A DNA stretch of 64,000 nt from Bacteroidales bacterium (GCA_023231065.1 JALNWE010000003.1:26549-90548), one strand, 5' to 3'; shown: positions 54,904 to 63,770, counted from the stretch's first letter. Program-made: numbers and translations. Notes: a model not told the origin generated them from the letters alone.

Positions 54904-55365
54904 TCAGATCTCCTTTACAACATTGGCCATTTCAATGGCGGCAAGCGCTGCATCGAATCCTTTGTTCCCGCCTTTGGTACCGGCCCTTTCAATGGCCTGT
55001 TCCAGATTATCGGTCGTAAGTATCCCGAAAATGACCGGCAGCCCTGAATCCAGGGCAACATAAGCCACCCCTTTTGAAACCTCGGCCGCGACATAATCGA
55101 AATGGGGCGTGGCCCCGCGGATGACGGCGCCCAGACAGATTACGGCGTTATACTTCCCGCTTTCGGCTAATTTTTTGGCCAACAAGGGAATTTCAAAAGA
55201 ACCGGGCGACCAGACCACGTCGATGTCCCCCTCCCCTGCCCCATGACGTTTTAACCCGTCCAGGCATCCGGTTAACAATTTCCCGCTGATGAATTCATTG
55301 AAACGGGCAATGACAATACCAAACTTCAGCCCCTGGGCATCAAGTTTACCTTCGATTGTTTTCAT
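54904..55365 (-). CDS. ribH: Lumazine synthase
   Basis: Condenses the pyrimidinedione with dihydroxybutanone phosphate to 6,7-dimethyl-8-ribityllumazine. The 153 residues have the family N-terminus, ARFNEFISGKLL, SPGSFEIPLLAKKLA, and the catalytic GATPHFDYVAAEVSKG with the active His near residue 87. It is the last rib gene, 30 bases after ribBA. Confidence 0.96.
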   Translation of the reverse strand: MKTIEGKLDAQGLKFGIVIARFNEFISGKLLTGCLDGLKRHGAGEGDIDVVWSPGSFEIPLLAKKLAESGKYNAVICLGAVIRGATPHFDYVAAEVSKGVAYVALDSGLPVIFGILTTDNLEQAIERAGTKGGNKGFDAALAAIEMANVVKEI

Positions 55366-55395
55366 TTTTGTATAATTTCTATTTCAGCTATTAAT

Positions 55396-56640
55396 TCATT
55401 CCGGTTTACCCTCATCCTTGAATGTAAGCAGGTGCCCCAGCTTTTCTTTCTTGGTCCTGAGGTAGCGGATGTTGCGTGCATTCTGACCGATCTCGATCGG
55501 GATCCGCTCTACTATTTTCAGCCCAAACCCTTCCAGGCCGGAAATTTTCATGGGATTATTGGTCAATAGCCTGAGTTCCTTGATCCCCAGGTCAACTAAA
55601 ATTTCCGCCCCGGTGCCATAATCCCTCAAATCGGCATCAAAGCCCAGGGCATTGTTCGCTTCCACGGTATCCATCCCCTGGTCCTGGAGGACGTAGGCCA
55701 GCATTTTATTTGAAAAACCTATCCCACGGCCTTCCTGGCGCATGTATAACAAAACGCCCCGCCCTTCCGCGGCAATCTTTTTAAGGGCATAATCCAGCTG
55801 ATTGCCACAATCACAACGCAGGGAACCGAAAACGTCGCCTGTAAGACATTCCGAATGGACCCTGGCCAAAACCGGCTCTCCATTGCTGATATCCCCCTTT
55901 ACCAGGGCAAGGTGATTTTCGTTGGTGATCTTGCTGACATAACTATAGGCTTTAAAATCGCCATATTTCGTAGGCAGGTCCACGACTGCAGCCCGTTCGA
56001 CCAGGATTTCCGTTTTTCTGCGGTAATCGATCAGGGCAGCAATGGTGATGATCTTCAGTTTATGGATTTTGACATACTCCATCAATTCGGGTACGCGGGC
56101 CATGGTCCCATCCTCGTTCATGATCTCACAAAGTACCCCGGCAGGATACAGTCCCGCCATCTTTGCCAGATCAACAGAGGCTTCCGTATGCCCTGCCCTT
56201 ATCAACACCCCTCCTTCTTTATATTCGATGGGGAAGATATGCCCCGGCCGCGTAAAATCACGCGCTTTACTTTGATTATCAATGAGCCGTTTGATGGTCA
56301 GGCAACGTTCATAAGCGGAAATGCCGGTGGTACATTCAATGGCATCCACAGAAACAGTGAAAGCCGTCCTCCTTGGATCAGTATTTTTTACGACCATCCG
56401 TTCGATGCTCAGCTCTTCCAGGCGGTCGCGGACGATGGGCAAACAAACCAATCCCCCTCCATGCTTTGCCATGAAGTTGATGGCGGCCGGAGTTGCTTTT
56501 TCAGCAGCGATGACCAGATCCCCTTCATTTTCGCGATCCTCATCATCCACCACCACGATCATCTTCCCCTTCTGAATGTCTTCAATGCCTTCCTCAATGG
56601 TATTAAACTGATATTTTTTCATTTTTTGTGAGTTTTTCAT
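55396..56640 (-). CDS. ribBA: Bifunctional DHBP synthase / GTP cyclohydrolase II
   Basis: The 414-residue protein supplies both starting materials for riboflavin. The N-terminal half (about 12-210) is dihydroxybutanone-phosphate synthase with DDEDRENEGDLVIAAE and FTRPGHIFPI...GHTEASVDL. The C-terminal half is GTP cyclohydrolase II with zinc-binding VHSECLTGDVFGSLRCDCG and RQEGRGIGFSNK. The start may be Met 1 or Met 7. It lies 30 bases after ribE's end, in the riboswitch-controlled operon. Confidence 0.96.
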   Translation of the reverse strand: MKNSQKMKKYQFNTIEEGIEDIQKGKMIVVVDDEDRENEGDLVIAAEKATPAAINFMAKHGGGLVCLPIVRDRLEELSIERMVVKNTDPRRTAFTVSVDAIECTTGISAYERCLTIKRLIDNQSKARDFTRPGHIFPIEYKEGGVLIRAGHTEASVDLAKMAGLYPAGVLCEIMNEDGTMARVPELMEYVKIHKLKIITIAALIDYRRKTEILVERAAVVDLPTKYGDFKAYSYVSKITNENHLALVKGDISNGEPVLARVHSECLTGDVFGSLRCDCGNQLDYALKKIAAEGRGVLLYMRQEGRGIGFSNKMLAYVLQDQGMDTVEANNALGFDADLRDYGTGAEILVDLGIKELRLLTNNPMKISGLEGFGLKIVERIPIEIGQNARNIRYLRTKKEKLGHLLTFKDEGKPE

Positions 56641-56670
56641 TCTTCCCTAAGTCCTCATGACCTCTCCTTG

Positions 56671-57309
56671 TTAAAATCCATACTTCCCCAGAAAATCCAT
56701 GTCGATCTTACCTCCCGGTTCCTCTGGCTGAATAAACTTTTCAATATATTTTCCCACGACGTCACATTCAATATTCACCCTGTCACCGGCTTTCCGATCG
56801 GGCAAGGTAGTCATTCCCGCGGTATGGGGGATGATGGAGACGCGAAAGGTATGTTCATCAATCCCGGCGACAGTGAGGCTGATGCCATCAATCGCCACCG
56901 ATCCCTTCGGGATGATATACCGGAGGATCCCTTTCCCTGCCGAGATCACAAACCAAATGGCATTTCCTTCCGCCCAGCGCCTATCAATGGTCCCGGTACC
57001 ATCGATATGCCCGCTTACAAGATGGCCACCCAGCCGGTCGGATAACCGCACCGCCCGCTCCAGGTTCACCCTGCTCCCTGTTTTCAATAACCCGATGACA
57101 GTCCGCTCCATGGTTTCAGGCATCACATCCACGGTAAAACTTCCCGGGCCAATGGCAACAACCGTCAGGCATACCCCGCTGGTATTGATGCTGTCGCCGA
57201 TCTTTGCATCCTGCAAAACCCTCTCCGCGCCAATCCTCACCTGGGCAGATCCGGCCCCTTTCCGCACCTCCTTCACAAACCCCGTCTCTTCGATGATCCC
57301 GGTAAACAT
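56671..57309 (-). CDS. ribE: Riboflavin synthase, alpha chain
   Basis: Dismutates two lumazine molecules to riboflavin and the pyrimidinedione. The ATG at 57309 gives the family's MFTGIIEETG start; the frame's earlier Met at 57318 adds three residues with no homology. Two lumazine-binding repeats are seen: GVCLTVVAIGPGSFTVDVMPETM and DGISLTVAGIDEHTFRVSIIPHT, with the usual MTTLPDRKAGDRVNIE near the end. It lies 41 bases behind ribD and is in the same operon. Confidence 0.95.
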   Translation of the reverse strand: MFTGIIEETGFVKEVRKGAGSAQVRIGAERVLQDAKIGDSINTSGVCLTVVAIGPGSFTVDVMPETMERTVIGLLKTGSRVNLERAVRLSDRLGGHLVSGHIDGTGTIDRRWAEGNAIWFVISAGKGILRYIIPKGSVAIDGISLTVAGIDEHTFRVSIIPHTAGMTTLPDRKAGDRVNIECDVVGKYIEKFIQPEEPGGKIDMDFLGKYGF

Positions 57310-57350
57310 ACGATACAATTAAACGTTACGCGTTAAGTCCGAAAACCTTA

Positions 57351-58532
57351 TCACATCATTATTCTTCCTTCCACCATAATATCCTGCCCGATCTTCCTTG
57401 CCTTCATATCTTCCAACATTACCGCCTGTTCCATCAGGGGTATCCCGTCCCCGCCCACCGGAGTAGGCGCATTTTTGCCACCCAGGATCTTAGGGGCGAT
57501 AAAGGTAACTATCTTATCCACTATTCCCGCCTTTATGGCCGAAAAAGCAAGCGCGCCCCCTCCTTCTATCATCACACTGTCGATACCCATTACGCCCAGG
57601 GACCTCATGAGAAACCGGAGATCCACCCTGTCATCTTTCACCGGGCAAATTAAAACCTGGGCCCCCAACCGTTCCATGTCGCGTAACCTGGACTTTGAAG
57701 CCAGTCCGGTGGTTGCGATTAAAGCGAGCTGTGGGTCCTGTTTAAAGATCTTTGCTCCTAATGGGATACGGCCATGGGTATCTGTCACTATCTTCAGGGG
57801 ATTTTTCCATTTTTTACGCGCCTGTAACCGGATATTCAGTTGTGGGTCGTCAAACATGATGGTATTAACGCCAACCATCACCCCTCCCAGTTGCTGGCGC
57901 ATCCGGTGGACCATTTTCCTCGAAGCCTCACCGGTGATCCACCGGGAAGCATTGGTTATCGTTGCTGTTTTGCCGTCAAGGGTCATAGCGGTCTTTAATA
58001 CCACAAAAGGATCCCTGGTGGTTATGTACTTTATAAATACCTCATTGAGGCTTCTGATCTCCTTTTCCAAAACACCGGTTGTGACTTCCACCCCGCCGGC
58101 CCTTAAAATCCCTATGCCTTTGCCGTTTACATCAGGGTTTGGGTCTTTCAGCCCAACGACAACCCTGGATATTCCACTTTCAACAATAAAACCGGCACAG
58201 GGAGGCGTTTTACCCTCATGGGCACATGGCTCGAGGGTCAGATAAAGGGTTGCATCCTGAAGCAAACCGCGAGCGCTTTCCAGGATCTTCTCCATCATTT
58301 CCCTGACAGGCATTTCATTGATTGTTCCATCCCATGAAGGGACCTCTGCCTGACAGAAATTCTTTAACGCGTTCACTTCGGCATGAGGCCCCCCGAAATA
58401 TTCATGAAAACCTTCGCCGATAATTTTGCCGTCCTTAACAAGCACAGCGCCCACCATGGGATTTGGGTCCACCCATCCCGTCCCCAACCTGGCCAGCCTA
58501 ATTGCCCGACGCATGTACTTTTCTTCTACCAT
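57351..58532 (-). CDS. ribD: Bifunctional riboflavin deaminase/reductase
   Basis: RibD deaminates and then reduces the first pyrimidine intermediate of riboflavin synthesis. The 393 residues have the deaminase with GWVDPNPMVGAVLV, zinc-binding GGPHAEVNAL and TLEPCAHEGKTPPC, and the reductase with KTAMTLDGKTATI and SVMIEGGGALAFSAI. An insert of about 20 extra residues (SWDGTINEMPVREMMEK) lies between the HAE motif and the PCAHEGKTPPC motif, where most RibD proteins have a shorter loop. First gene behind the FMN riboswitch. Confidence 0.95.
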   Translation of the reverse strand: MVEEKYMRRAIRLARLGTGWVDPNPMVGAVLVKDGKIIGEGFHEYFGGPHAEVNALKNFCQAEVPSWDGTINEMPVREMMEKILESARGLLQDATLYLTLEPCAHEGKTPPCAGFIVESGISRVVVGLKDPNPDVNGKGIGILRAGGVEVTTGVLEKEIRSLNEVFIKYITTRDPFVVLKTAMTLDGKTATITNASRWITGEASRKMVHRMRQQLGGVMVGVNTIMFDDPQLNIRLQARKKWKNPLKIVTDTHGRIPLGAKIFKQDPQLALIATTGLASKSRLRDMERLGAQVLICPVKDDRVDLRFLMRSLGVMGIDSVMIEGGGALAFSAIKAGIVDKIVTFIAPKILGGKNAPTPVGGDGIPLMEQAVMLEDMKARKIGQDIMVEGRIMM

Positions 58533-58604
58533 TCAATAAAATATTTTAAAATCAGGGATGAAATGATGATTAAATGTTGAAGTGTTAAGTCCGAAAATCG
58601 CCAA

Positions 58605-58632
58605 ATTGTCAATTGTCAATTGTCAATTGTCA
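58605..58632. repeat. Heptamer array ATTGTCA, four copies
   Basis: Four consecutive ATTGTCA units lie just behind the terminator hairpin in the leader of the riboflavin operon, before the ribD start. Confidence 0.85.
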
Positions 58633-58634
58633 AT

Positions 58635-58669
58635 AAAAAAAGCCCCGCCGCAATGATGCAACAGGGCTT
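58635..58669 (-). terminator. Terminator in the leader of the riboflavin operon
   Basis: On the minus strand AAGCCC (58669-58664) pairs with GGGCTT (58645-58640), enclosing inner pairs, and a run of seven T follows. It lies 37 bases behind the riboswitch and before ribD, so it is the probable expression platform. Confidence 0.78.
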
Positions 58670-58705
58670 ATTCTTATTTAAAATGAAAAATGGTCATTAT
58701 AAATA

Positions 58706-58848
58706 CGATCCTTCTTTCATCCAGACTTTACTGTCGGCGCCGTAGTTTCAACGGCTCATTCCCGATACCCAGGCGATACGGTACACCTGATCTGTCGGGA
58801 GTCGCGGACTTTACCGCCGGTCGGGAATTTCACCCTGCCCTGAAGAAC
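58706..58848 (-). promoter_or_regulatory. FMN riboswitch (RFN element)
   Basis: The minus-strand sequence shows the RFN blocks in order: CTTCAGGGCAGGGTGAAATT, CCCGACCGGCGGTAAAGTCC, then, after a variable stem, GCCGACAGTAAAGTCTGGAT and GAAAGAAGGATC, which pairs with the 5' end. This is the FMN-binding aptamer. It controls the ribD-ribE-ribBA-ribH operon, most likely by ending transcription at the hairpin downstream when FMN is plentiful. Confidence 0.95.
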
Positions 58849-58891
58849 CAATTTTTATAGTAAAGAACATTTTATTTCCGCAAATTGTTTG

Positions 58892-58899
58892 CAAAGATA
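58892..58899 (-). promoter_or_regulatory. Bacteroidota -7 box ahead of the FMN riboswitch
   Basis: Reads TATCTTTG on the minus strand, 43 bases before the aptamer's 5' end. The next TTTG upstream is about 32 bases away, so the upstream element is uncertain. Confidence 0.45.
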
Positions 58900-58938
58900 T
58901 TAATTAAAAACAATCCTTGTTAAAGAATTCACAAAAGA

Positions 58939-61305
58939 TTAATTAATGACCAGGCGCTCCGTTTTAACTTGTTCATCTGATTTCAACTGAAGGATATAAA
59001 CTCCTTTGGGATAGCCGGATAGATTAAGCTGTTTGGTGAGATCTTTGCCATTCGGCGCAAGACTTTCATCATAGATCATCTTACCGGTTATATCGGAAAG
59101 GGTAAGGACTGCTTTTGTACCCTGTAATCCTTTGATGGTGATCGTTACATAGCTCCTGGCCGGGTTAGGTTGTAACGACAGTACCAATCCTTTTTTAACC
59201 TGTTCGCCGGTACCGACAAATTCATCAAAAGATATATGCCTGGTACTTATCACATTACCGGTACAGGGGGATACCGGCAGCGCGACCAGTTTCACGTCAA
59301 CCTGCATGGCTGCGCGGTCGCCAGCCCCGGGATAATAATTGGTAATCAGGGATAATTCATTTTCGAATGTTCCGTCGCCTGAAGTAACCCAGCCGATAAG
59401 GCGGTAATTGGCAGCGATGCCATGGAGATAAACAGAATCAACGTATTTGTTGACAAGGGTATCATTCCCGGCAAACACGGATTGCCGCTGCACTACAATC
59501 AGGCTTGTTGAATCGGTGCGTAGCTTTGTCCCGTCATTGATCGAAACATAGTAAACGGTTGTGGAATCAGGACCAACTTTGGGATTTTGAAGAGTGGACG
59601 AAAAACCCGGAGGATTGGATGACCATGAATAGGTGTAATTTCCGGAACCTCCGTAAGGGAATACATTGAGTTGAGAGGAATCGCCGGCGCATACTTTCGC
59701 CGGGTATGCCGACGCGAAGGATGAGAAAACGTCGCTAAAGGAGAAGGAGGCGATCTGGGTTGCCCAGTTCATTTCCGACGTGGTTTGATAGTATTCCTGG
59801 GTGTACCAGAAGGTGGTAGGATTACTTGGATCTATACGCATCCCGCTGTAGTCGCCCCAACGGCTCCTGGAGCTCCAGATCCCGGTTTGTGCGCCACCGC
59901 CATTGGCGATCCTCCGTTCCTGGATGGTCATCTGGTTGACCGGATCATTTTTCAAACGTCCTGTATATGCAATCGAAGGATACGTTGTTGTACCCGAGAT
60001 GGAGAATCCCAGCGCTATGTTGCCGGCTGAATCCTGGGCCATGCTTGCCATCCATCGTGAATTGTTATCGTTCGGGGCATAAGTGCTTTGTTGATAAATC
60101 GACCAGGCGCCTGTGCCCTTCTGGAGTTCATACCAGCGGATACCAGCTGTTCCGGAGGCGTTTTTGACCGTATGGTTGATGACCATCGAATTATGACCGT
60201 TGAACACGCGATATTGAACGCGGTTCATCAAACGGTCGCAGATCGGATCCAGTAAACGGCTCGAACCTAATTGTGGGATTCCCTGGGTCCCCGTGAAATA
60301 AGTAAAGGGGGTGACGTTCAAATTGATCTTGTTCGAGAAGGTGGAGCCCGTCGGGTTCGCAAAATTGGCATGAAACTCATAAATTCCAAGATGCTGGGTA
60401 CCAGTGCGGGTCACATAAGTAAAATAATTGGGGGTCCCCATTGGGGGGAATTCCCCGTCGCAATCCGAGGGTAACACCCCGAAAGCTTCATTGGCCGCGT
60501 TAAGGGTGAAAGAGATCCGGGTGGCTGTAGCAGAACCGGCTAACATGGCTGCCCGGTCGAAAGCATAAACCCCGACACCGGCATATTCCTGTCCGGCGAT
60601 CGTGAACCGGTTCGCCGTCATATAGTATCCATCGGGCCACACGCCAAACTTGGGATAGTCGGGCAATTGGTTGTACGAATATTGATAACGGTACCATGAC
60701 CCCATGGGATCCGGGGTTTGCGATACCGCGATCATGATGTAATTGGTGTTTCCGCTGGGCAATGAAAATTGAGAAAATATCCAACGGTCGGCTTGTTCAT
60801 CATATAACACGATAGCATCGCCGGAATTGATATTATTAGGCATCCCCGAAAAGATGGAACTGCTTTGATAGGGGCCCATGATCTTATTGCCTGTCTTGTT
60901 ATAAATGGCATAAGAACAATTAACAACCTGAAAATAATGATTTGGGCCCACATCACCCTCTGTATCAGGAGGGACCGTACCGTTAACATTACCTAACCCG
61001 GCAAAATTCTGAAGGGTGGTATCGGCCGTCAGGGGACCCTTCCAGGTCTGAAGGCCCGGATCCATATAATCCGGTATGTAGGGCTGTGCCGTATCATTCT
61101 TTACATCAAAATAGTTTTTCACGGCTCCGTCCCTCCAGGATTTGTCAACTTTTGCAGGATAGGTTTTGACCATATCACGCAAAGGAGGCGAGATATCAAA
61201 ATATACCGGCAAATCTACCGTTGGCTTCAGGGTTTCTCCTGGCTCCTGTGCCAGGACATTCAAAGCCATCAAGGGAAACATGAAAAGAGATATAATTTTT
61301 TTCAT
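58939..61305 (-). CDS. T9SS-secreted surface protein
   Basis: The 788-residue protein has a signal peptide and ends with a type A T9SS sorting domain (about 708-788: LQPNPARSYVTITIKG, LSGYPKGVYILQLKS, ending TERLVIN). The central 450 residues look like a beta-propeller or jelly-roll of a family I do not recognise (NYFQVVNCSYAIYNKTG-like, YDEQADRWIFSQFSLPSGN, YPKFGVWPDGYYMTANRFT), typical of uncharacterised large Bacteroidota surface proteins. Residues about 535-610 resemble a PKD/Ig-like domain (SYPAKVCAGDSSQLNVFP then YTYSWSSNPPGFSS). No peptidase motif is evident. The upstream gap of 239 bases carries only a -7 box on the plus strand. Confidence 0.78.
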   Translation of the reverse strand: MKKIISLFMFPLMALNVLAQEPGETLKPTVDLPVYFDISPPLRDMVKTYPAKVDKSWRDGAVKNYFDVKNDTAQPYIPDYMDPGLQTWKGPLTADTTLQNFAGLGNVNGTVPPDTEGDVGPNHYFQVVNCSYAIYNKTGNKIMGPYQSSSIFSGMPNNINSGDAIVLYDEQADRWIFSQFSLPSGNTNYIMIAVSQTPDPMGSWYRYQYSYNQLPDYPKFGVWPDGYYMTANRFTIAGQEYAGVGVYAFDRAAMLAGSATATRISFTLNAANEAFGVLPSDCDGEFPPMGTPNYFTYVTRTGTQHLGIYEFHANFANPTGSTFSNKINLNVTPFTYFTGTQGIPQLGSSRLLDPICDRLMNRVQYRVFNGHNSMVINHTVKNASGTAGIRWYELQKGTGAWSIYQQSTYAPNDNNSRWMASMAQDSAGNIALGFSISGTTTYPSIAYTGRLKNDPVNQMTIQERRIANGGGAQTGIWSSRSRWGDYSGMRIDPSNPTTFWYTQEYYQTTSEMNWATQIASFSFSDVFSSFASAYPAKVCAGDSSQLNVFPYGGSGNYTYSWSSNPPGFSSTLQNPKVGPDSTTVYYVSINDGTKLRTDSTSLIVVQRQSVFAGNDTLVNKYVDSVYLHGIAANYRLIGWVTSGDGTFENELSLITNYYPGAGDRAAMQVDVKLVALPVSPCTGNVISTRHISFDEFVGTGEQVKKGLVLSLQPNPARSYVTITIKGLQGTKAVLTLSDITGKMIYDESLAPNGKDLTKQLNLSGYPKGVYILQLKSDEQVKTERLVIN

Positions 61306-61442
61306 ACGATTTGGGTTTTGATTATAGTGAAAGTTAAAGATACAAAATATTTTTACAAATATCAGGTTTTTTTACAGACCCCGTAAGTAATTATCACCGT
61401 GCCTTAATAATTTTTCAACAACCGGATTCCCCGAAAGTTCAT

Positions 61443-61450
61443 TACCTTTG
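61443..61450 (+). promoter_or_regulatory. Bacteroidota -7 box ahead of the SDR gene
   Basis: TACCTTTG lies 94 bases before the ATG at 61545. This is a long leader, so the assignment is tentative. Confidence 0.35.
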
Positions 61451-61544
61451 AAAGATACTACATTCTCCCTTCTCCTCGAGGAGAAGTACCAGGGGATGAG
61501 GCGCATGCCGAATTTGACTGATCGATACATTAAAAACCTATACT

Positions 61545-62249
61545 ATGAACATTATTATCACCGGGGCCAGTAAGGGAATCGGGGCAGAAGTTGTCAAAGT
61601 CCTTTCAAAAAGTAAAGTCCATCATATTGTTGCCATTTCAAGGAATGGGAAAGCGTTGGCAGAGTTGGCGTCAGAATGTAACCGGGGCCATGCTGAGGCG
61701 AATGTCACCCCTTATGAATTTGATCTGACCCAAACCGATTTCTATCCGTTTATCGTTCAGCGACTGAGCACCATCATTCCCCGTTGCGATATTCTGATCA
61801 ACAATGCCGGAAGGCTGGTGAACAGGCCTTTCGACAAGATCACGCCGGTTGATTTTGATGAGGTTTACAACGTCAATATCCGGGGACCGTTTTTTTTCAT
61901 CCAGGCGTTGTTGCCCATGATGAACAAGGGTTCGCACATCGTCAACATCGGCAGCATGGGCGGGATCGCCGGCGCGAAAAAGCGCCCGGGTTTATCTGCT
62001 TACACTTCCAGTAAAGGGGCATTGGCGGCGCTTACCGAGATCCTGGCCGAAGAACTGGCCCCCCGCGATATCCGGGTCAATTGCCTTGCCCTGGGATCCG
62101 TTCAAACCGATATGTTTGCTAATGCCTTCCCGGGTATGAAAGCAGTTCTGGCCCCCGCTCAAATAGCGCAATATATTGCAGATTTCGCCACCACCGGTCA
62201 CCGGTATTTCAATGGTAAAATATTACCCGTGACAACAACAACACCGTGA
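61545..62249 (+). CDS. Short-chain dehydrogenase/reductase
   Basis: The 234-residue protein is a classical SDR: TGASKGIG cofactor loop at residues 6-13, INNAGRL near 85, Ser in NIGSMGG and the YTSSKGAL catalytic Tyr-Lys near 153-157, then VNCLALGSVQTDMF. Most members reduce ketones or 3-oxoacyl groups with NAD(P)H. The shorter ending, without the usual C-terminal segment, does not tell the substrate. No related gene is beside it, so a specific role is not assigned. Confidence 0.87.
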   Translation: MNIIITGASKGIGAEVVKVLSKSKVHHIVAISRNGKALAELASECNRGHAEANVTPYEFDLTQTDFYPFIVQRLSTIIPRCDILINNAGRLVNRPFDKITPVDFDEVYNVNIRGPFFFIQALLPMMNKGSHIVNIGSMGGIAGAKKRPGLSAYTSSKGALAALTEILAEELAPRDIRVNCLALGSVQTDMFANAFPGMKAVLAPAQIAQYIADFATTGHRYFNGKILPVTTTTP

Positions 62250-62255
62250 AGGCCG

Positions 62256-62290
62256 TTATCTATTATCTATTGACTATTGACTATTGACTC
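62256..62290. repeat. Heptamer array TTATCTA/TTGACTA, five copies
   Basis: Two TTATCTA units are followed by two TTGACTA and one TTGACTC in the same 7-base register, between the SDR and hydF stops. It joins the ATTGAC-type and ATTTATC-type repeats seen elsewhere in the window. Confidence 0.85.
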
Positions 62291-62292
62291 CT

Positions 62293-63507
62293 TTAACCTT
62301 TTTCTTCTTTCCGGAACGGTTGGATAGCGCGATCGTAAATGCCGTGCATGTAAGCAATGGCGAAGCCGTAATTGGTGACAGGGATACCGGCGTCGATCGC
62401 GGGTTTCAGGCGGTTAATGATCTGCCGGTGGGTAATCATGCATCCGCCGCACTGGATCACCAGCGAAAAGTCCGTGATGGGACTGGGTATGGTACCCAAT
62501 CCTGCTATCACTTCAAATTCGAGTTTCTTTCCCGTGAAGTTGGTCAGCCAGCGGGGAATTTTAACCCTGCCGATATCGTCGCAGGTAAGATGATGGGTGC
62601 AGGATTCGAGGATCAGAACGCGGTCGCCATCGCGGAGCCGGCTGATATGGGAAGTCCCTTTCAGATAATTTTCGAAATCACCTTTCTGATGGGCGAGGAC
62701 AATGCTGAAACTGGTAAGCGGGATTTCTGGTGGGATGGCCGCGTTGGCCCTGGCAAAGGCCTGGCTGTCGGTGATCGCGAGGACCGGCTTGGGATTCATT
62801 GTCCTGACAAAAGCTTCGACTTCGCTTTCCTTGCATAGTACGGCAATGCCGTCGTGGTCAAGCACATCGCGGATCACCTGGACCTGGGGCAGGATCATCC
62901 TTCCCTCGGGCGCTTCGATATCGATCGGGGTGATCAACAGTACGACATCGTCCTTCCGGATCAGGTCGCCCAAGAGGGTTTGTTTATGAAAGATCGTTTC
63001 GGGCATGGTTTCGCGGATGATCTTTGCCACCTCATTCAGGTTCCGGGGGTGAAGGGAGCTGAAAGTAACCAGGGGCGCCTGGTATCTTTCGCGGATCACC
63101 CGTTCCAGCTCCGGGCTGATGGCTTCTTCATCTGCTTTGTTATAGAGGATGAAAAACGGAAGGTTATTCTCCCTGAAATTGTGGATCAGCGCTTTTTCCG
63201 GTTCATCAAATTCATTATGGGCCATTACCAGGATTGCCAGGTCTATGATCTTCAGGGCTTCCAGGGTTTTGCCTATGCGTTTCAGGCCCAGTTCGCCGGA
63301 GTCGTCGTTTCCGGCCGTGTCGATCATTACCACAGGTCCGACCCCGTCAATCTCTATCGATTTTTTAACCGGATCGGTAGTGGTCCCGGGGATAGCCGAT
63401 ACGATGGCTGTATCCTGTCCGGTAAGGGCATTGATAAATGAACTTTTTCCGTTGTTCCGCCGGCCGAAAATGCCGATGTGAGGCTTGGAGTCGCGAGCTT
63501 TATTCAT
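62293..63507 (-). CDS. hydF: [FeFe]-hydrogenase maturation GTPase
   Basis: HydF is the scaffold on which the di-iron part of the H-cluster is assembled before transfer to the hydrogenase. The 404 residues have a GTPase domain with G1 GRRNNGKSS (15-23), G3 DTAG (63-66) and NKAD, a dimerisation part, and a C-terminal cluster-binding domain with Cys303 and His305 (ESCTHHLTC) and Cys353 and Cys356 (QCGGCM), the [4Fe-4S] ligands. Length is normal. Partners HydE and HydG and the hydrogenase are not in the window. No promoter is clear upstream. Confidence 0.94.
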   Translation of the reverse strand: MNKARDSKPHIGIFGRRNNGKSSFINALTGQDTAIVSAIPGTTTDPVKKSIEIDGVGPVVMIDTAGNDDSGELGLKRIGKTLEALKIIDLAILVMAHNEFDEPEKALIHNFRENNLPFFILYNKADEEAISPELERVIRERYQAPLVTFSSLHPRNLNEVAKIIRETMPETIFHKQTLLGDLIRKDDVVLLITPIDIEAPEGRMILPQVQVIRDVLDHDGIAVLCKESEVEAFVRTMNPKPVLAITDSQAFARANAAIPPEIPLTSFSIVLAHQKGDFENYLKGTSHISRLRDGDRVLILESCTHHLTCDDIGRVKIPRWLTNFTGKKLEFEVIAGLGTIPSPITDFSLVIQCGGCMITHRQIINRLKPAIDAGIPVTNYGFAIAYMHGIYDRAIQPFRKEEKG

Positions 63508-63654
63508 AATAGCAGGATTGATGTTTTACCGCGAAGGCGAAAAGTCGCCAACATTTCCTATTCATCTGTTTGTTTTTTAGCGGTTTAGCGGCCAGGCAGA
63601 AAAAAGCGACCTAGCTGTCGCTAAAATAAAAGCCAAAGTTACGAAATACATCCC

Positions 63655-63687
63655 AGACCTTCCAGGTTTTAAAAACCTTGAAGGTCT
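63655..63687. repeat. Interrupted palindrome AGACCTTC...GAAGGTCT
   Basis: The arms AGACCTTC-CA-GGTTTT and AAAACC-TT-GAAGGTCT pair apart from a central mismatch. It looks like a dispersed intergenic palindrome or end sequence, not a classical terminator, because no T-run follows directly. Confidence 0.75.
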
Positions 63688-63770
63688 CCATTAAAATTTA
63701 TCATGGTTCCTTTTTTCTAACCCTTCTTCAACCCTTCTCCCATCCTCCTTCAGCCCTCCTTCTAGCCTTC

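Noticed and set aside
55855..56631. 258-codon open frame on the plus strand inside ribBA
   Set aside because: Antisense to the complete ribBA gene with no recognisable product.
62284..62838. 184-codon open frame opposite hydF
   Set aside because: Antisense to the well-supported hydF gene with no recognisable domain.
63605..63622. AGCGAC/GTCGCT hairpin as a terminator
   Set aside because: No T-run follows on either strand and no gene ends there; it is only mentioned in the intergenic entry.
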